The translations under genes and the position numbers were made by a program. From CAYPTB01 sp964413535 (GTDB taxonomy: Bacteria > Planctomycetota > UBA1135 > GCA-002686595): a stretch of 64,000 nucleotides of DNA. The notes under the pieces were generated by a model, which did not search any database, was not told the DNA's origin, and saw only the letters and a list, made by a program, of their open reading frames with translations. This document shows, one piece after another, positions 1 through 9,187 of this stretch. The first letter of the stretch is position 1, and each line of letters starts with the position of its first letter. The stretch covers positions 186,001 through 250,000 of the forward strand of contig CAYPTB010000008.1 of NCBI GenBank assembly GCA_964413535.1, given 5' to 3'.

Positions 1-507
1 CGCGAGCGCGTGGATCTCGTCGACGATCACGGTGCGAACGGTCGCGAGCATCGCGCGCCCCGACGCGCTCGTGAGCAAGACGTAGAGCGACTCCGGCGTC
101 GTGACGAGCACGTGCGGCGGTCGCTTCGCCATCGACGTGCGCGCGCTCGCCGGCGTGTCGCCCGTCCGCACGAGCACGCGCACCTCGGGCAGCGACGGAT
201 CCAGCGCGCGGATCGCCGCGAGCGGCCCCGCGAGGTTCTTCTGGACGTCGTTCGAGAGCGCCCGCAGCGGCGACACGTACAGGACCTGCGTCGCGTCCGG
301 AAGCTCGTCCCCCTGTCGCAAGAGCCCGTCGAGCGCCCACAGGAACGCCGCCAGCGTCTTGCCCGTCCCCGTCGGCGCCGCGATCAGCGTGTGCGCCCCG
401 CTCTGGATCGCGGGCCACCCCTCGACCTGCGTCCGCGTCGGCTCCCCGAGCTCCCCCGCGAACCACTGCGCGACCGTCGGATGAAAACTCTCGAGCGTCA
501 TGGCCAT
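1..507 (-). CDS. Lhr-like ATP-dependent helicase, N-terminal part (cut by window edge)
   Basis: The minus strand read from an ATG at 507 (MAMTLESFHP) stays open for 169 codons to the window edge. It shows superfamily-2 helicase motifs in order: Walker A APTGTGKT (residues 44-51), motif Ia LRALSNDV (81-88), TTPES (136-140) and a DEIH box (163-166). The spacing and the GDTPASAR and SPLRALSND signatures are those of the Lhr (large helicase-related) family, which unwinds nucleic acid 3' to 5' using ATP and is linked to DNA repair. The rest of the gene lies outside. An ATG two codons later (501) is an equally good start. The helicase identity is secure, but family placement rests on the N-terminus alone. 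Confidence 0.92.
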   Translation of the reverse strand, partial: MAMTLESFHPTVAQWFAGELGEPTRTQVEGWPAIQSGAHTLIAAPTGTGKTLAAFLWALDGLLRQGDELPDATQVLYVSPLRALSNDVQKNLAGPLAAIRALDPSLPEVRVLVRTGDTPASARTSMAKRPPHVLVTTPESLYVLLTSASGRAMLATVRTVIVDEIHALA

Positions 508-602
508 CGCGAAGTTTGGATCAAGTTCCGCGATCGCGCCAGACTCCGAATCGTCGCCCCCTGCGCGAGTCGGCGGTATCGATCGTCTGGAGGCCGGCCG
601 CA

Positions 603-983
603 CTACACGCCCATGCGCGCGATGGCGACGAGAAGACCCGACCAGAACCACAGTCCGACGCCCATGTATCCCGCGAAGCGCGCGAGGAAGTAGCGCCGAC
701 CCACGATCCCGATGCACAGGAGAGCCAGATCAAAGAGGAGCCACCCGAGCGCTCCCTGGATTCGGCCGTCCGCCACGGCGGAAGCGGGACCGCCCAGACT
801 CGTCAGGAGCGATGGAACGTCACCCTTGGTGAGGATTGCGCACACCAAGGCCCCGAGCACGCTCGCGATCGCATAGCGGCCCACCACCTGCGCACGAGTG
901 AAGGACCCGTCCCGTTGGTAGCCGGAGGGGCGCCGGTGCAGCTCCTGGATCGCCTCGACGATCCCTCGAACGGTGTGACTCAT
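603..983 (-). CDS. small multi-spanning membrane protein, unknown function
   Basis: This 126-residue protein starts MSHTVRGIVE. A basic, Gln/Arg-rich N-terminal stretch (~1-30) is followed by three hydrophobic segments: ~32-52 (ending in AILTKG), ~77-95 (around LLFDLALLCIGIVG) and ~100-124 (GYMGVGLWFWSGLLVAIARMG). No catalytic motif is visible. It lies between the Lhr-like helicase and a TPR lipoprotein, all on the minus strand, with gaps of about 90-100 bp, so co-transcription is possible but not shown. I do not recognise the family. Composition and codon use look like genuine coding sequence, unlike the plus-strand frames here, which are Arg/Pro-rich. Confidence 0.75.
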   Translation of the reverse strand: MSHTVRGIVEAIQELHRRPSGYQRDGSFTRAQVVGRYAIASVLGALVCAILTKGDVPSLLTSLGGPASAVADGRIQGALGWLLFDLALLCIGIVGRRYFLARFAGYMGVGLWFWSGLLVAIARMGV

Positions 984-1074
984 GGGCAGTGAACTCGAGC
1001 GCGCACGATTCGACTCCCATCCCGGTCTTCGCAGCGGCTCGCCCGATCCGCCAGGCCTCCCGCTCGGCGCTGGC

Positions 1075-2013
1075 TCACATTCGCACGAGCTCGGCTTCGG
1101 CGGCGATGCAGCCGAACGCCATCCAATAAGGGGTTTCGACGAGCTTCTGGAAGATCTCGAGCGCTCGCTCGCGGTCGCCGTTGTAGAGGTACCAGTTGCC
1201 GAGGCCGTAGCCGAGCGTGACGGCGAGGATCGGCTCGGCGTCGGCGGGGACGAGCTCCTCGGGCGCGATCTCGCCCTTGTACATGAGGAGCATGCGGTGG
1301 TACGCGGTGCTCTCGCGCACTTCCATGTCGGCGCGGATCGGTTCGAGCACCTTCGCGGCCTCCGCGTCGCGGCCGAGGCGCCGCAGCGTCATGTAGAGCC
1401 AGTGCGAGATGCCGCACAGCATGTCGGGGTTGTCGGCGGTCGCGAGGCAGGCCTTGTACGCGTCGAGCGCGAGCTCGAACTCGTGTTGCAGGTACCAGGC
1501 GAGGCCCAGGTGATAGAAGACGTTGTGCTGGAAGGTGACGGGGTGCGCCTTCGAGACGTCCTTCTCGCGCAGCTCGTACTGCGGCGGGAGACCGTACAGC
1601 AGATCCGCCGCGCGCTCGAGATCGAGGACGGCGAGGTCGAAGTGCCGCAAGCTGATGTAGCGGTGTCCGCGGTAGCGCAGGAGCTTGAAGCTGTCGGGGA
1701 AGCCCTCGAGGCCCCAGGTGTAGGCCTCGATCGCGTCGCGGTAGCGGTAGACGCCGGCGAGCCGCCGCCCGAGCCAGACCGCGTTCTCCTCCGCGAAGTC
1801 CGCGCGCACGAGCGCCTCCGCTTCGAGAACCGCGAGCTCCAACGCGTCGCGCGTCTCCGCGGCAGGCTCGGGGCGGAACAGGCTGCGCCCGAGGAGCGAG
1901 ATCGCCTCGGGGACGGCGACTTCACTCGCATTCGACGTCAGGGAAGATTGCTGAGGGGCGACGCAGGCAGCGAGCGAGCCGTGGGCGGCGACGAGGAGCA
2001 GGATCGAGAGCAT
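1075..2013 (-). CDS. TPR-containing lipoprotein
   Basis: I chose the ATG at 2013, because it places MLSILLLVAAHGSLAAC at the N-terminus, a lipoprotein signal peptide with lipobox LAAC; upstream codons in the same frame encode a Pro/Arg-rich tail that would spoil the signal. The 312-residue product is then alpha-helical with TPR-like repeats, for example YRYRDAIEAYTWGLEGFP, FYHLGLAWYLQHEFELALDA and NWYLYNGDRERALEIFQKL. TPR proteins usually act as protein-binding scaffolds. As a lipoprotein it would sit at the periplasmic face of a membrane. No enzymatic motif is visible and the partner is unknown. Confidence 0.82.
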   Translation of the reverse strand: MLSILLLVAAHGSLAACVAPQQSSLTSNASEVAVPEAISLLGRSLFRPEPAAETRDALELAVLEAEALVRADFAEENAVWLGRRLAGVYRYRDAIEAYTWGLEGFPDSFKLLRYRGHRYISLRHFDLAVLDLERAADLLYGLPPQYELREKDVSKAHPVTFQHNVFYHLGLAWYLQHEFELALDAYKACLATADNPDMLCGISHWLYMTLRRLGRDAEAAKVLEPIRADMEVRESTAYHRMLLMYKGEIAPEELVPADAEPILAVTLGYGLGNWYLYNGDRERALEIFQKLVETPYWMAFGCIAAEAELVRM

Positions 2014-2111
2014 GTGCGGACTCCGCGGAGCTGGTCGAGGAACGCCGTTGGACACGCCGAGACTCTAGCCGCCTTCCGCTCCGGGCGGATTTCGCCCGCC
2101 CTCACTCGGCG

Positions 2112-3791
2112 TCATCTCTTCCCACCGAGCTTCTCACGTGTCCTGTGGTCCTGCACGAAGATGCTGATCACCAGCCAGAACCCACCGGCCGCCGCGCTCA
2201 AGAAGCACAGGATCGCCAACCCTGGGTAGCCGAACAGCCGGAAGCTCGTTTGGATCTGCATCAAGATGGAAGCCCCCATGATCAGGGAGGCCAGCACGAT
2301 CCCCGCCGCGATCCGATTGGCGACCTTCTGGAACCCCTCCACCACCATCTTCGCATCCACGGCCTTGACCTTGATCTCCACCTCGGAGTTGGTGACGGCG
2401 TCCATGATCCGGTTGAGCCGAGAGGGCAGGCCCGTCGCGAATTCCTTCATCTCGAGGAACGAGCTGAAGAAGCGTCCCCGCGAGGCGTTCTTGCGCAGGC
2501 GCCGCGACATGAGCTCGCTCACGTTGCGACGGACGGACGCGTTCGGATCGAACGACGGGTCGAGGATCTTGCCGATCTCGTCCAATTGCAGCAGCGTCTT
2601 GCCGAGCAGGGTGAGCTCGCTCGGGACGAAGAGGCCGTTCTCCGCCGCGTTCCGGCTCACCTCCAACAGCGACCTTCCGACGTTCATCTGCTGCAGGCCC
2701 TGATTCTGCCGCACGACGATGAGCTGACCCATGCGTCGACGGAACTCGGGCTGGTCGAAGTCTTCGGCCGTCTGGCTGACGCGAATGACGATGTCGGTGG
2801 CCTCGTCTCCATTTCCATCGCTGATCGCCAACAAGAGCTTCAGCAGGCTCTCCTGCATCCCCATGGTCGTGCGGCCGACCATTCCGAGGTCCAACAACGC
2901 GATGCGACCTTCGTCGGTGATGAAGACGTTCCCCGGGTGGGGGTCGGCATGGAACAGACCGTCGACGAGCACTTGCTTCAGATAGGCTCGGAACACTTCC
3001 TCGGCCAAAGGCGCACCGTCGATCTCGAGCCGCGCAAGAGGACTCAGTGAAGTGATCTTGCGGCCGCTCACGTGGTCCATCGTGAGAACCGAGCGCGAGC
3101 AATAGTCCGTGATCGGCTGCGGCACCTCGATGAGCTCGAATTCCTTCAGGTTCTCGCCGACGGAGATCAAGTTGTCGGCTTCCAGCTCGTAGTCGAGCTC
3201 CTGTCGGATCGTGGCGCGGAACTCTTCCAACAGAGCGATCAATCGGTAGCGTCGCCCGATGCGAGTGTGGTCTGCGAGGAAGCGAGCGATCTGCTCCAGC
3301 ACCTCGAAGTCCTCCGCGATCTGCTTGGCGATGCCCGGACGCTGGACCTTGACGACGACCGAGCGGCCATCGCGCAGCGCGGCGGAGTGCACTTGGCCCA
3401 AGGACGCGGCCGCGAGGGGCTCACTGTCGAAACGCGAGAAGGCCTTGGAGATCCGGACCCCGAGCTGCGTCGACACGATCTCTTCGACTTCGGCGAAGGA
3501 GAAGGGCTTCACCCTGTCCTGCAGGCGGGCCAAGGCCTCGCGGTACGGTTCGGGAAGCAGGTCGGGTCGGCCGGAGAGGACTTGCCCCAGCTTCACGTAG
3601 GTGGGGCCCATCGCCTCCAAGTCATCCGCCAACTGCTCCGGCTTGGGCTCGCCTGCGGTGGCCGGTCTTTCCTCCTCGGGACCGAGCGCCTCCTCGAGGC
3701 CCATCTGCTGAACCAGGTCGGAGCGACCGTACTTCCAGAGGAGCAGGGCGATCTCCTTGTATCGCTTGAGATGGTTGGCGGAGATTTTCAT
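2112..3791 (-). CDS. ABC1/ADCK/UbiB-family atypical kinase-like protein
   Basis: This 559-residue protein starts at MKISANHLKR (ATG at 3791); the frame runs further upstream but only as low-complexity Arg/Pro sequence. It has the UbiB-family hallmarks: the KxGQ motif (KLGQ, 67-70), the Ala-rich loop replacing the Gly-rich loop (AAAS, 127-130), the ATP-binding Lys in VVVKVQ (148), the catalytic HADPHPGN (281-288) and the metal-binding DLG (301-303). Two hydrophobic segments close the C-terminus (~495-545), the usual membrane anchor of bacterial UbiB proteins. The family supports ubiquinone or other isoprenoid-lipid metabolism as an ATPase rather than a classical protein kinase. Without quinone genes nearby I cannot assign the specific lipid. 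Confidence 0.92.
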   Translation of the reverse strand: MKISANHLKRYKEIALLLWKYGRSDLVQQMGLEEALGPEEERPATAGEPKPEQLADDLEAMGPTYVKLGQVLSGRPDLLPEPYREALARLQDRVKPFSFAEVEEIVSTQLGVRISKAFSRFDSEPLAAASLGQVHSAALRDGRSVVVKVQRPGIAKQIAEDFEVLEQIARFLADHTRIGRRYRLIALLEEFRATIRQELDYELEADNLISVGENLKEFELIEVPQPITDYCSRSVLTMDHVSGRKITSLSPLARLEIDGAPLAEEVFRAYLKQVLVDGLFHADPHPGNVFITDEGRIALLDLGMVGRTTMGMQESLLKLLLAISDGNGDEATDIVIRVSQTAEDFDQPEFRRRMGQLIVVRQNQGLQQMNVGRSLLEVSRNAAENGLFVPSELTLLGKTLLQLDEIGKILDPSFDPNASVRRNVSELMSRRLRKNASRGRFFSSFLEMKEFATGLPSRLNRIMDAVTNSEVEIKVKAVDAKMVVEGFQKVANRIAAGIVLASLIMGASILMQIQTSFRLFGYPGLAILCFLSAAAGGFWLVISIFVQDHRTREKLGGKR

Positions 3792-3937
3792 CGGCCTGCT
3801 TAGTTCCTGACCCGGCCGATTGCGACGCCTTCGCCAGGCCGGCGCGGCTCGATTCCAGGGCGCGCAACTCGTTCGAGGGGTGCCCGAAAGCCCCCCGTGT
3901 CTCCAATGGGCTCGCAGCGATCGAAGGACGCCAGCGA

Positions 3938-6676
3938 TCAGCCCCTCGTCCTCGGACCGCGGACGACCTTGAAGAGCTCCAGGACGACGAGCGGGATCGC
4001 GCCGATGCCGAGCAGCACGAAGCTGTGGCTCACGGGCATCGCGGGGACGTCGAGCACCTCGCCAAACCCGCCCAGGTGCGGGAGCGCGATCTGGACCACC
4101 GCGGAGGCGGCGACGACGCCCACGAGCTTCAGGTTCGACGCCAATCCGACGCGCCAGATGGGCTTCGTGCGGCTGCGCGCGCTGAAGGAGCGCAGGAGCT
4201 CGTCGAAGACGAGCGTGGAGAAGGCGTGGGCGCGCGCGATCTCGACCGGGAAGCGCTCGAGCGACCACAGGTACACGCCGGCCGCGACGCTCGCCGTCAG
4301 GAGGCCGGTGCCGACGACGCCGAGCACGAACGGGCGGTCCGTGATGGACTCCCCGCGGCCGCGCGGACGGCGGTCCATGACGTCGCGGTCGATCGGATCC
4401 GTCGCGAGGCACAGGGCCGGGAGGCCGTCCGTCACGAGATTGATCCACAGGAGTTGCACGGGCATGAGCGGCAGCGGCAGCCCGGCCGCGACGGTGCCGG
4501 TCATCAACAAGAGCTCGCCCACGTTGCCCGCGAGCAGGTACTTGAGCGTCTTCTGGATGTTCTCGTACGTCCCACGTCCCTGCTCGACCGCGGCGACGAT
4601 CGTGGCGAAGTCGTCGTCGGTGACGACCATGTCCGACGCCTCCTTCGTCACCTCGGTGCCGGACCGGCCCATGGCGATGCCCACGTCGGCGCCGCGCACG
4701 GCGGGCGCATCGTTGACACCGTCACCCGTCATCGCGACGACGGCGCCGCGCTCGCGCCACGCGCGCACGATGCGCAGCTTGTGGCCGGCCGTGACGCGCG
4801 CGTAGACCGACGTGCGCTCGACCCGCTCCGCCAGAGCGTCGTCGTCGAGCCGGTCGAGCTCCACCCCCGCGAGCACCTCCTCTGCCGAGCTCGCGATGTC
4901 GAGCTCGCGGGCGACGGCTGCGGCCGTGCGCGGGTGGTCGCCCGTGATCATGACGACGCGGATGCCGGCCCGCTGCGCGAGCGCGACGGCGTCCTTCGCC
5001 TCGGCGCGCGGCGGATCGACCATGCCGGCCAGGCCCACGAAGGTGAGCTCGCGCTCGACGGCGCGCGGGTCGTCGTGGTCGCCCTCGACCTCGCGCTCGG
5101 CCGCGGCGAGCACGCGCATGCCGCGCTCCGCCATGGAGCTCGCGCGCGCGAGGAGCCGCTCGCGACCGGATGCGTCGAGCGGCTCGACGCCGTCCCCGCG
5201 GCGGACGCGCGTGCAGAGCTCGAGCAAGACGTCCGGCGCGCCCTTCACGAGCGCGAGCCGGCGGCCGTCCGAACGACGCACGACGGACATGCGCTTGCGG
5301 TCGGAGTCGAACGGATGCTCGACGACCTTCGGGAGCCGCGCCTCGACGTCCGCCTGCGTCACGCCGCCCTTCGCGGCGACCGTGAGCAGCGCCCCCTCGG
5401 TGGGGTCGCCGGCGACCGTCCACTCGCCCTCCTTCTCCACGAGCGCGGCTCCGTTGCAGCCGGCGAGCACGGTCAGCAGGCGCTCGAGCTCGGCGTCGTC
5501 CCGCGCGCGCACGGGCTCGCCGCCGCGCTCGATGGCGCCCTCGGGCGCGTAGCCCTCGCCCGTGACGGCGAATTCGCGCTCGTCCGCCCACAGCGCGCGC
5601 ACGGTCATCTCGCCGACCGTGAGCGTGCCGGTCTTGTCGGCGCACACGACGTTCGTCGAGCCGAGCGTCTCGACCGCGTGCAGCCGGCGCACGAGCGCGC
5701 GCCGCTTCGCCATGCGCTGCACGCCGAGCGCGAGCGCGACCGTGACGATCGCCGGCAGCCCCTCGGGCACGGCCGCCACGGCCAGGCTCACCGCCGTGAG
5801 GAAGAGCTCGAGCCACGGGATGCCGCGCGCGAGCCCGATCGCGAAGACGAGCCCGACGAGCCCGAGCGTGCACCACACGAGGAGCCGCCCGAGCGCGTGC
5901 AGCCGCTCCTGCAGCGGCGTGCGCTCGTTCTCGTCGGCCGTCGCGAGCAGGTCCATGATCCGGCCGAACTCGGTCTGCATCCCCGTCGCCACGACGAGCG
6001 CCGCCGCGCGACCGGCGGACACGCTCGTGCCGAGGTAGACCGAGTTCGTGCGCTCGGCGAGCGGCACGTCGCCGTCGAGGACGCCCGTGCGCTTGTCGAC
6101 CGGCTCCGACTCGCCCGTCAGCGGCGCCTCGACGACGCGCAGCGACGCCGACTCGAGCAGGCGCGCGTCCGCGGCCACGAGGTCGCCCGCCTCGAGCTCG
6201 AGCACGTCGCCCGGCACGACCTCGCGGGCGGCGACCTCCACCGATCGACCGCCGCGCCGCACGCGCGCCGCTGGCGCGGTCATGCGCCCGAGCGCCGCCA
6301 GCGCCCGCTCCGCGCCGTACTCCTGGTAGAAGCCGATGAACCCGTTCAACAGGACGATGGCAAGGATCGCCGACGCGTCGACCCAGTCTCCGAGGACCGC
6401 GGAGACGACGGCCGCCGCGACGAGGATCCCGATGAGCAGGCTCGTGAACTGGCGCACCAGGAGCGCGAGCCGCGATGCGCGCGGCGCTCGCCGGAGCTCG
6501 TTCGGCCCGCGCTCGGCGAGTCGCCGCGCCGCCTCCTCCGGCGCGAGTCCCGCGTTCGAGGAGGCGAGCCGCGCGAGCGCCGCGTCGGCGGCGAGCCCGT
6601 GCCAGGCCTCGGGAGGCTCGGCGTCCAGCGCGGACGCTCGACCCGAACGACCGGCCTTTGGATCCTGGGCTTGCAC
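3938..6676 (-). CDS. P-type cation-transporting ATPase, probable P2A Ca2+ pump
   Basis: This 912-residue protein has a cation-ATPase N-terminal domain (~25-95), the actuator motif TGES (~187-190), the phosphorylation motif DKTGT (347-351, Asp347), TGDGVNDAP (~645) and a C-terminal membrane domain. Residues that coordinate Ca2+ in SERCA-type pumps are visible: AAVPEGLP in helix M4 (304-308 is PEGLP), NVGE in M5 (~717) and NLVTDG in M6 (~744). It would couple ATP hydrolysis to export of Ca2+ (or possibly Mn2+) across the cytoplasmic membrane. It lies 146 bp upstream of the UbiB-like gene on the same strand. Family assignment is firm; ion specificity is inferred from the M4-M6 motifs. Confidence 0.95.
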   Translation of the reverse strand: MQAQDPKAGRSGRASALDAEPPEAWHGLAADAALARLASSNAGLAPEEAARRLAERGPNELRRAPRASRLALLVRQFTSLLIGILVAAAVVSAVLGDWVDASAILAIVLLNGFIGFYQEYGAERALAALGRMTAPAARVRRGGRSVEVAAREVVPGDVLELEAGDLVAADARLLESASLRVVEAPLTGESEPVDKRTGVLDGDVPLAERTNSVYLGTSVSAGRAAALVVATGMQTEFGRIMDLLATADENERTPLQERLHALGRLLVWCTLGLVGLVFAIGLARGIPWLELFLTAVSLAVAAVPEGLPAIVTVALALGVQRMAKRRALVRRLHAVETLGSTNVVCADKTGTLTVGEMTVRALWADEREFAVTGEGYAPEGAIERGGEPVRARDDAELERLLTVLAGCNGAALVEKEGEWTVAGDPTEGALLTVAAKGGVTQADVEARLPKVVEHPFDSDRKRMSVVRRSDGRRLALVKGAPDVLLELCTRVRRGDGVEPLDASGRERLLARASSMAERGMRVLAAAEREVEGDHDDPRAVERELTFVGLAGMVDPPRAEAKDAVALAQRAGIRVVMITGDHPRTAAAVARELDIASSAEEVLAGVELDRLDDDALAERVERTSVYARVTAGHKLRIVRAWRERGAVVAMTGDGVNDAPAVRGADVGIAMGRSGTEVTKEASDMVVTDDDFATIVAAVEQGRGTYENIQKTLKYLLAGNVGELLLMTGTVAAGLPLPLMPVQLLWINLVTDGLPALCLATDPIDRDVMDRRPRGRGESITDRPFVLGVVGTGLLTASVAAGVYLWSLERFPVEIARAHAFSTLVFDELLRSFSARSRTKPIWRVGLASNLKLVGVVAASAVVQIALPHLGGFGEVLDVPAMPVSHSFVLLGIGAIPLVVLELFKVVRGPRTRG

Positions 6677-6960
6677 GGTACGAGGTGTGACGGAGAGCGG
6701 CCCGGGTCCCGGGTGCGGCCCCAGCTCGCCGGCCGCCCCCGGGTAGCCGAGCTAGCCGGACGCATCGGCCGCTCGTCGCGCGCGCAGGAAAGATAGCGGC
6801 GCCGCGCGCCGGCCGGCACTCGCCGACCGCGAGTCCGGGTGGTTCGCCGAGCCGGCTCGCGCCGAACGGTCCGGAGCTCGTCGCACACGAGCGAACTCGC
6901 GAGCGAGGTCGCCCGGCGCAGGACGCCCCGGCAACCTGTCGCGCCGGAGCCCGAAAGCTC

Positions 6961-6966
6961 TACCTT
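6961..6966 (+). promoter_or_regulatory. candidate -10 element (TACCTT) for the sulfatase-like gene
   Basis: TACCTT lies 16 nt before the ATG at 6983. The same hexamer recurs just before the starts at 9188 and 14471/14498, each time preceded by C or GC. No convincing TTGACA-like -35 is seen at the usual spacing. This is inferred from position and recurrence only. Confidence 0.35.
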
Positions 6967-6982
6967 GGGCTCGGTCTCCTGC

Positions 6983-9028
6983 ATGTCCACGAAACGATCC
7001 GAGCTGCGCCGCGACCCCGCCGCGCCGCGCGTCGCGGGAGCACTCGCGCTCCTGCTCGCGGCGTGCGGAGGGGATCCGGCGCCGGGCGACGCGATGGTCC
7101 TGCGCGAAGTCGTGCAGGAGCTGCTCGTCGGCGAGGGCGACGCGCAGGCCTGGAGCGTCGCGAGCGCGCGTCCCGACGCTCCGCCGCGGGTCGGCATCCT
7201 GACGCCTTCGATCTCGTGGCGTGTGGACGGCGGCGATGCGCCCGCGCTCGTCATGCCGCCGCCCTGCGCCGTCGAGCTCGCGATCGATCCGGCGCACGGC
7301 CCGGTCGTGCTGCGCGCTTCGGCAGGCATCGACCACGCGGCGGCGGGCACGCCGGGGATCGGCGGCGTCGGCTTTCGCGTGCTCGTGAACGGCGAGGTCG
7401 TCTTCGACGAGACGATCGGCTTGCCGGCGGACGACAAGGGCAAGGCGAACGCCTGGCGTCACGTCGGCGGGGAGCCGGGGCTCGTGCTCGCTGCGGGAGC
7501 GCGCGTGCGGCTCGAGACGCACGTGCCGAGTGCCGTGCGCGCGGGGGCTGACGGAGGGCAGGCGGCGACGACGCCGGTACAGGCAGAGGCGACCGGGAAC
7601 CCAGGAAGCGTGCCGCTGGTCGACGCGGGGTTCGGGCGCCTGTGGCTCGAGCGGCACACGGCGCGCGAGCGCGAGGCGGCGACGCGCGAGCGGCCGAACC
7701 TGGTGCTCGTCGTCATGGACACGCAGCGGCGCGACCGCGTGTCGGCCCAAGGCTACGCGCGGCCGACGACGCCGAACGTCGACCGGCTGGCTGCGCGCGG
7801 GATGCTGTTCGAGGGGGCCTACGCGACGTCGAGCTGGACCTGGCCGTCGACGGCTTCGCTGCTCACCGGCTTGCTCCCGCAGCGGCACGGCGTGCTCGAC
7901 TACGACTCCTGTTACCTCGGGAACGCGCTCGAGACGCTGCCCGAGGCGCTCCAGCGCGCGGGCTACACGACGGCGGCCTTCTCCGGCAATCCGCTGATCA
8001 CGCCGGACAAGAACTTCGGCCAGGGCTTCGAGCGCTTCGACGGCGTGAGGCGCTTCGAGAAGTCCGACGTGTTCGTACCGGAAGCGCTCGCGTGGCTCGC
8101 CGCGCACCGCGCCGTGCGCTTCTTTCTCTACCTGCAGCTCGTCGAGCCGCACATGGAGTACCTGCCCTCCAACGCCGCCCGCGCCGCGTTGATGGGGCCG
8201 GAGCCGGTGGACTTGCCGGCCGAAACGGCCAACGACCAGATCGAGCGCTACGCCGCGGCGCTCTTCAAGGGCGAGGGGCGCACGGAGAGCGGCTTCGACG
8301 CCGAGCGCGTCGTGCCGAGCGACCACCAGCGCACCATCGGCGAGCTCTACGACGCGAGCGTGCGCACGGGCGACGAGTGGGTGGGCCGCGTGCTCGACGC
8401 ACTCGCCGAGCTCGGGCTCGAGGAGACGACGGTCGTCGCGTTCACGAGCGACCACGGCGAGGAGCTGTTCGAGCACGAGTTCTTCGAGCACGGCCATTCG
8501 CTCTTCGCGGAGCTGACGGGCGTTCCGCTCGTGCTCGCCGGGCCCGGGGTTCCCGCCGGACGCCGCATCGCGACGCCGATCTCGAACCGCCACCTCGCGC
8601 CGACGCTCGCGCGGCTCGCGGGCGCCGAGCTGCGCGATGTCGACGACGCGCAGGACCTGCTCGCGGCGTTCGGCGCGCACCCGATCTTCCTGTCGACCCG
8701 CCACGGCTGGTGGGACGGTTGGAAGGACCAGCCGATCCACGGAATCGTGAAGGACGGCTTCGTCCTGCACCACGCGCCGACTGCGGGCGCCTGGGGCGCC
8801 GCAGTTCCCAGTCCCGGCGGCGTCTCGCGTCTCTACGACCTGCGCTCGGATCCGCTCGAGCTCATCGACGTCGCGAGTTCGCACCCCGACGTCGTGCGTG
8901 CTCTCCGGTCCGAGCTCGAGCAACGCTTCGAACGCGAAGCCCGCGCGCGCATCTCCGATCCGATCCCCGCCGGGGCCGCGACCGAGGAAATGCTGCGCGG
9001 CGTCGGCTACCTCGGCGACGACGAGTAG
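6983..9028 (+). CDS. sulfatase-fold (alkaline phosphatase superfamily) lipoprotein with Thr in the nucleophile position
   Basis: The start ATG at 6983 gives 681 residues beginning MSTKRSELRR and a lipoprotein signal ending ALLLAAC. A beta-rich region (~residues 65-220) precedes the sulfatase-type domain: PNLVLVVMDTQRRD (~237-250), TPNVDRLAARG, TWPSTASLLTG (Thr286) and TSDHGEE (~487). Classical type I sulfatases need C/S-x-P-x-R at this site. Here Thr replaces the formylglycine precursor and the Arg is also Thr, so formylglycine maturation is impossible and a phospho-ester or phosphotransfer substrate is more likely than a sulfate ester. It is paralogous along its length to the membrane-anchored protein at 11876-14302. 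The exact substrate is unknown. Confidence 0.88.
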   Translation: MSTKRSELRRDPAAPRVAGALALLLAACGGDPAPGDAMVLREVVQELLVGEGDAQAWSVASARPDAPPRVGILTPSISWRVDGGDAPALVMPPPCAVELAIDPAHGPVVLRASAGIDHAAAGTPGIGGVGFRVLVNGEVVFDETIGLPADDKGKANAWRHVGGEPGLVLAAGARVRLETHVPSAVRAGADGGQAATTPVQAEATGNPGSVPLVDAGFGRLWLERHTAREREAATRERPNLVLVVMDTQRRDRVSAQGYARPTTPNVDRLAARGMLFEGAYATSSWTWPSTASLLTGLLPQRHGVLDYDSCYLGNALETLPEALQRAGYTTAAFSGNPLITPDKNFGQGFERFDGVRRFEKSDVFVPEALAWLAAHRAVRFFLYLQLVEPHMEYLPSNAARAALMGPEPVDLPAETANDQIERYAAALFKGEGRTESGFDAERVVPSDHQRTIGELYDASVRTGDEWVGRVLDALAELGLEETTVVAFTSDHGEELFEHEFFEHGHSLFAELTGVPLVLAGPGVPAGRRIATPISNRHLAPTLARLAGAELRDVDDAQDLLAAFGAHPIFLSTRHGWWDGWKDQPIHGIVKDGFVLHHAPTAGAWGAAVPSPGGVSRLYDLRSDPLELIDVASSHPDVVRALRSELEQRFEREARARISDPIPAGAATEEMLRGVGYLGDDE

Positions 9029-9170
9029 TGACAACTTCGCCTCTCGGCTCGATTACTTCGAAGCGGTAGGCATTTCGTTACACCTCACACCCTGCGAACG
9101 AAGCCGTGGACCTGCGCGTGCTGGCCGAGCTCCCCTCCAACGCGGCCGCGCATTGATGGCCACGAGCTGC

Positions 9171-9176
9171 TACCTT
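9171..9176 (+). promoter_or_regulatory. candidate -10 element (TACCTT) for the methyltransferase gene
   Basis: TACCTT in the context GCTGCTACCTTCTC ends 11 nt before the GTG start at 9188, which would leave a leader of only about 5 nt. The context is nearly identical to that before the cytochrome gene (14447-14456). No SD sequence fits between them, which is consistent with near-leaderless initiation. Inferred. Confidence 0.4.
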
Positions 9177-9187
9177 CTCGCGCGCCC

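Noticed and set aside
3792..4448. A 219-codon upstream extension of the UbiB-like frame
   Set aside because: Pro/Arg-rich and overlapping the ATPase gene; the family begins near MKISANHL.
4025..6796. A 923-codon plus-strand open frame opposite the P-type ATPase gene
   Set aside because: Arg/His/Asp-rich composition with no domain; it is the antisense of a strongly supported ATPase and is typical of very GC-rich DNA.
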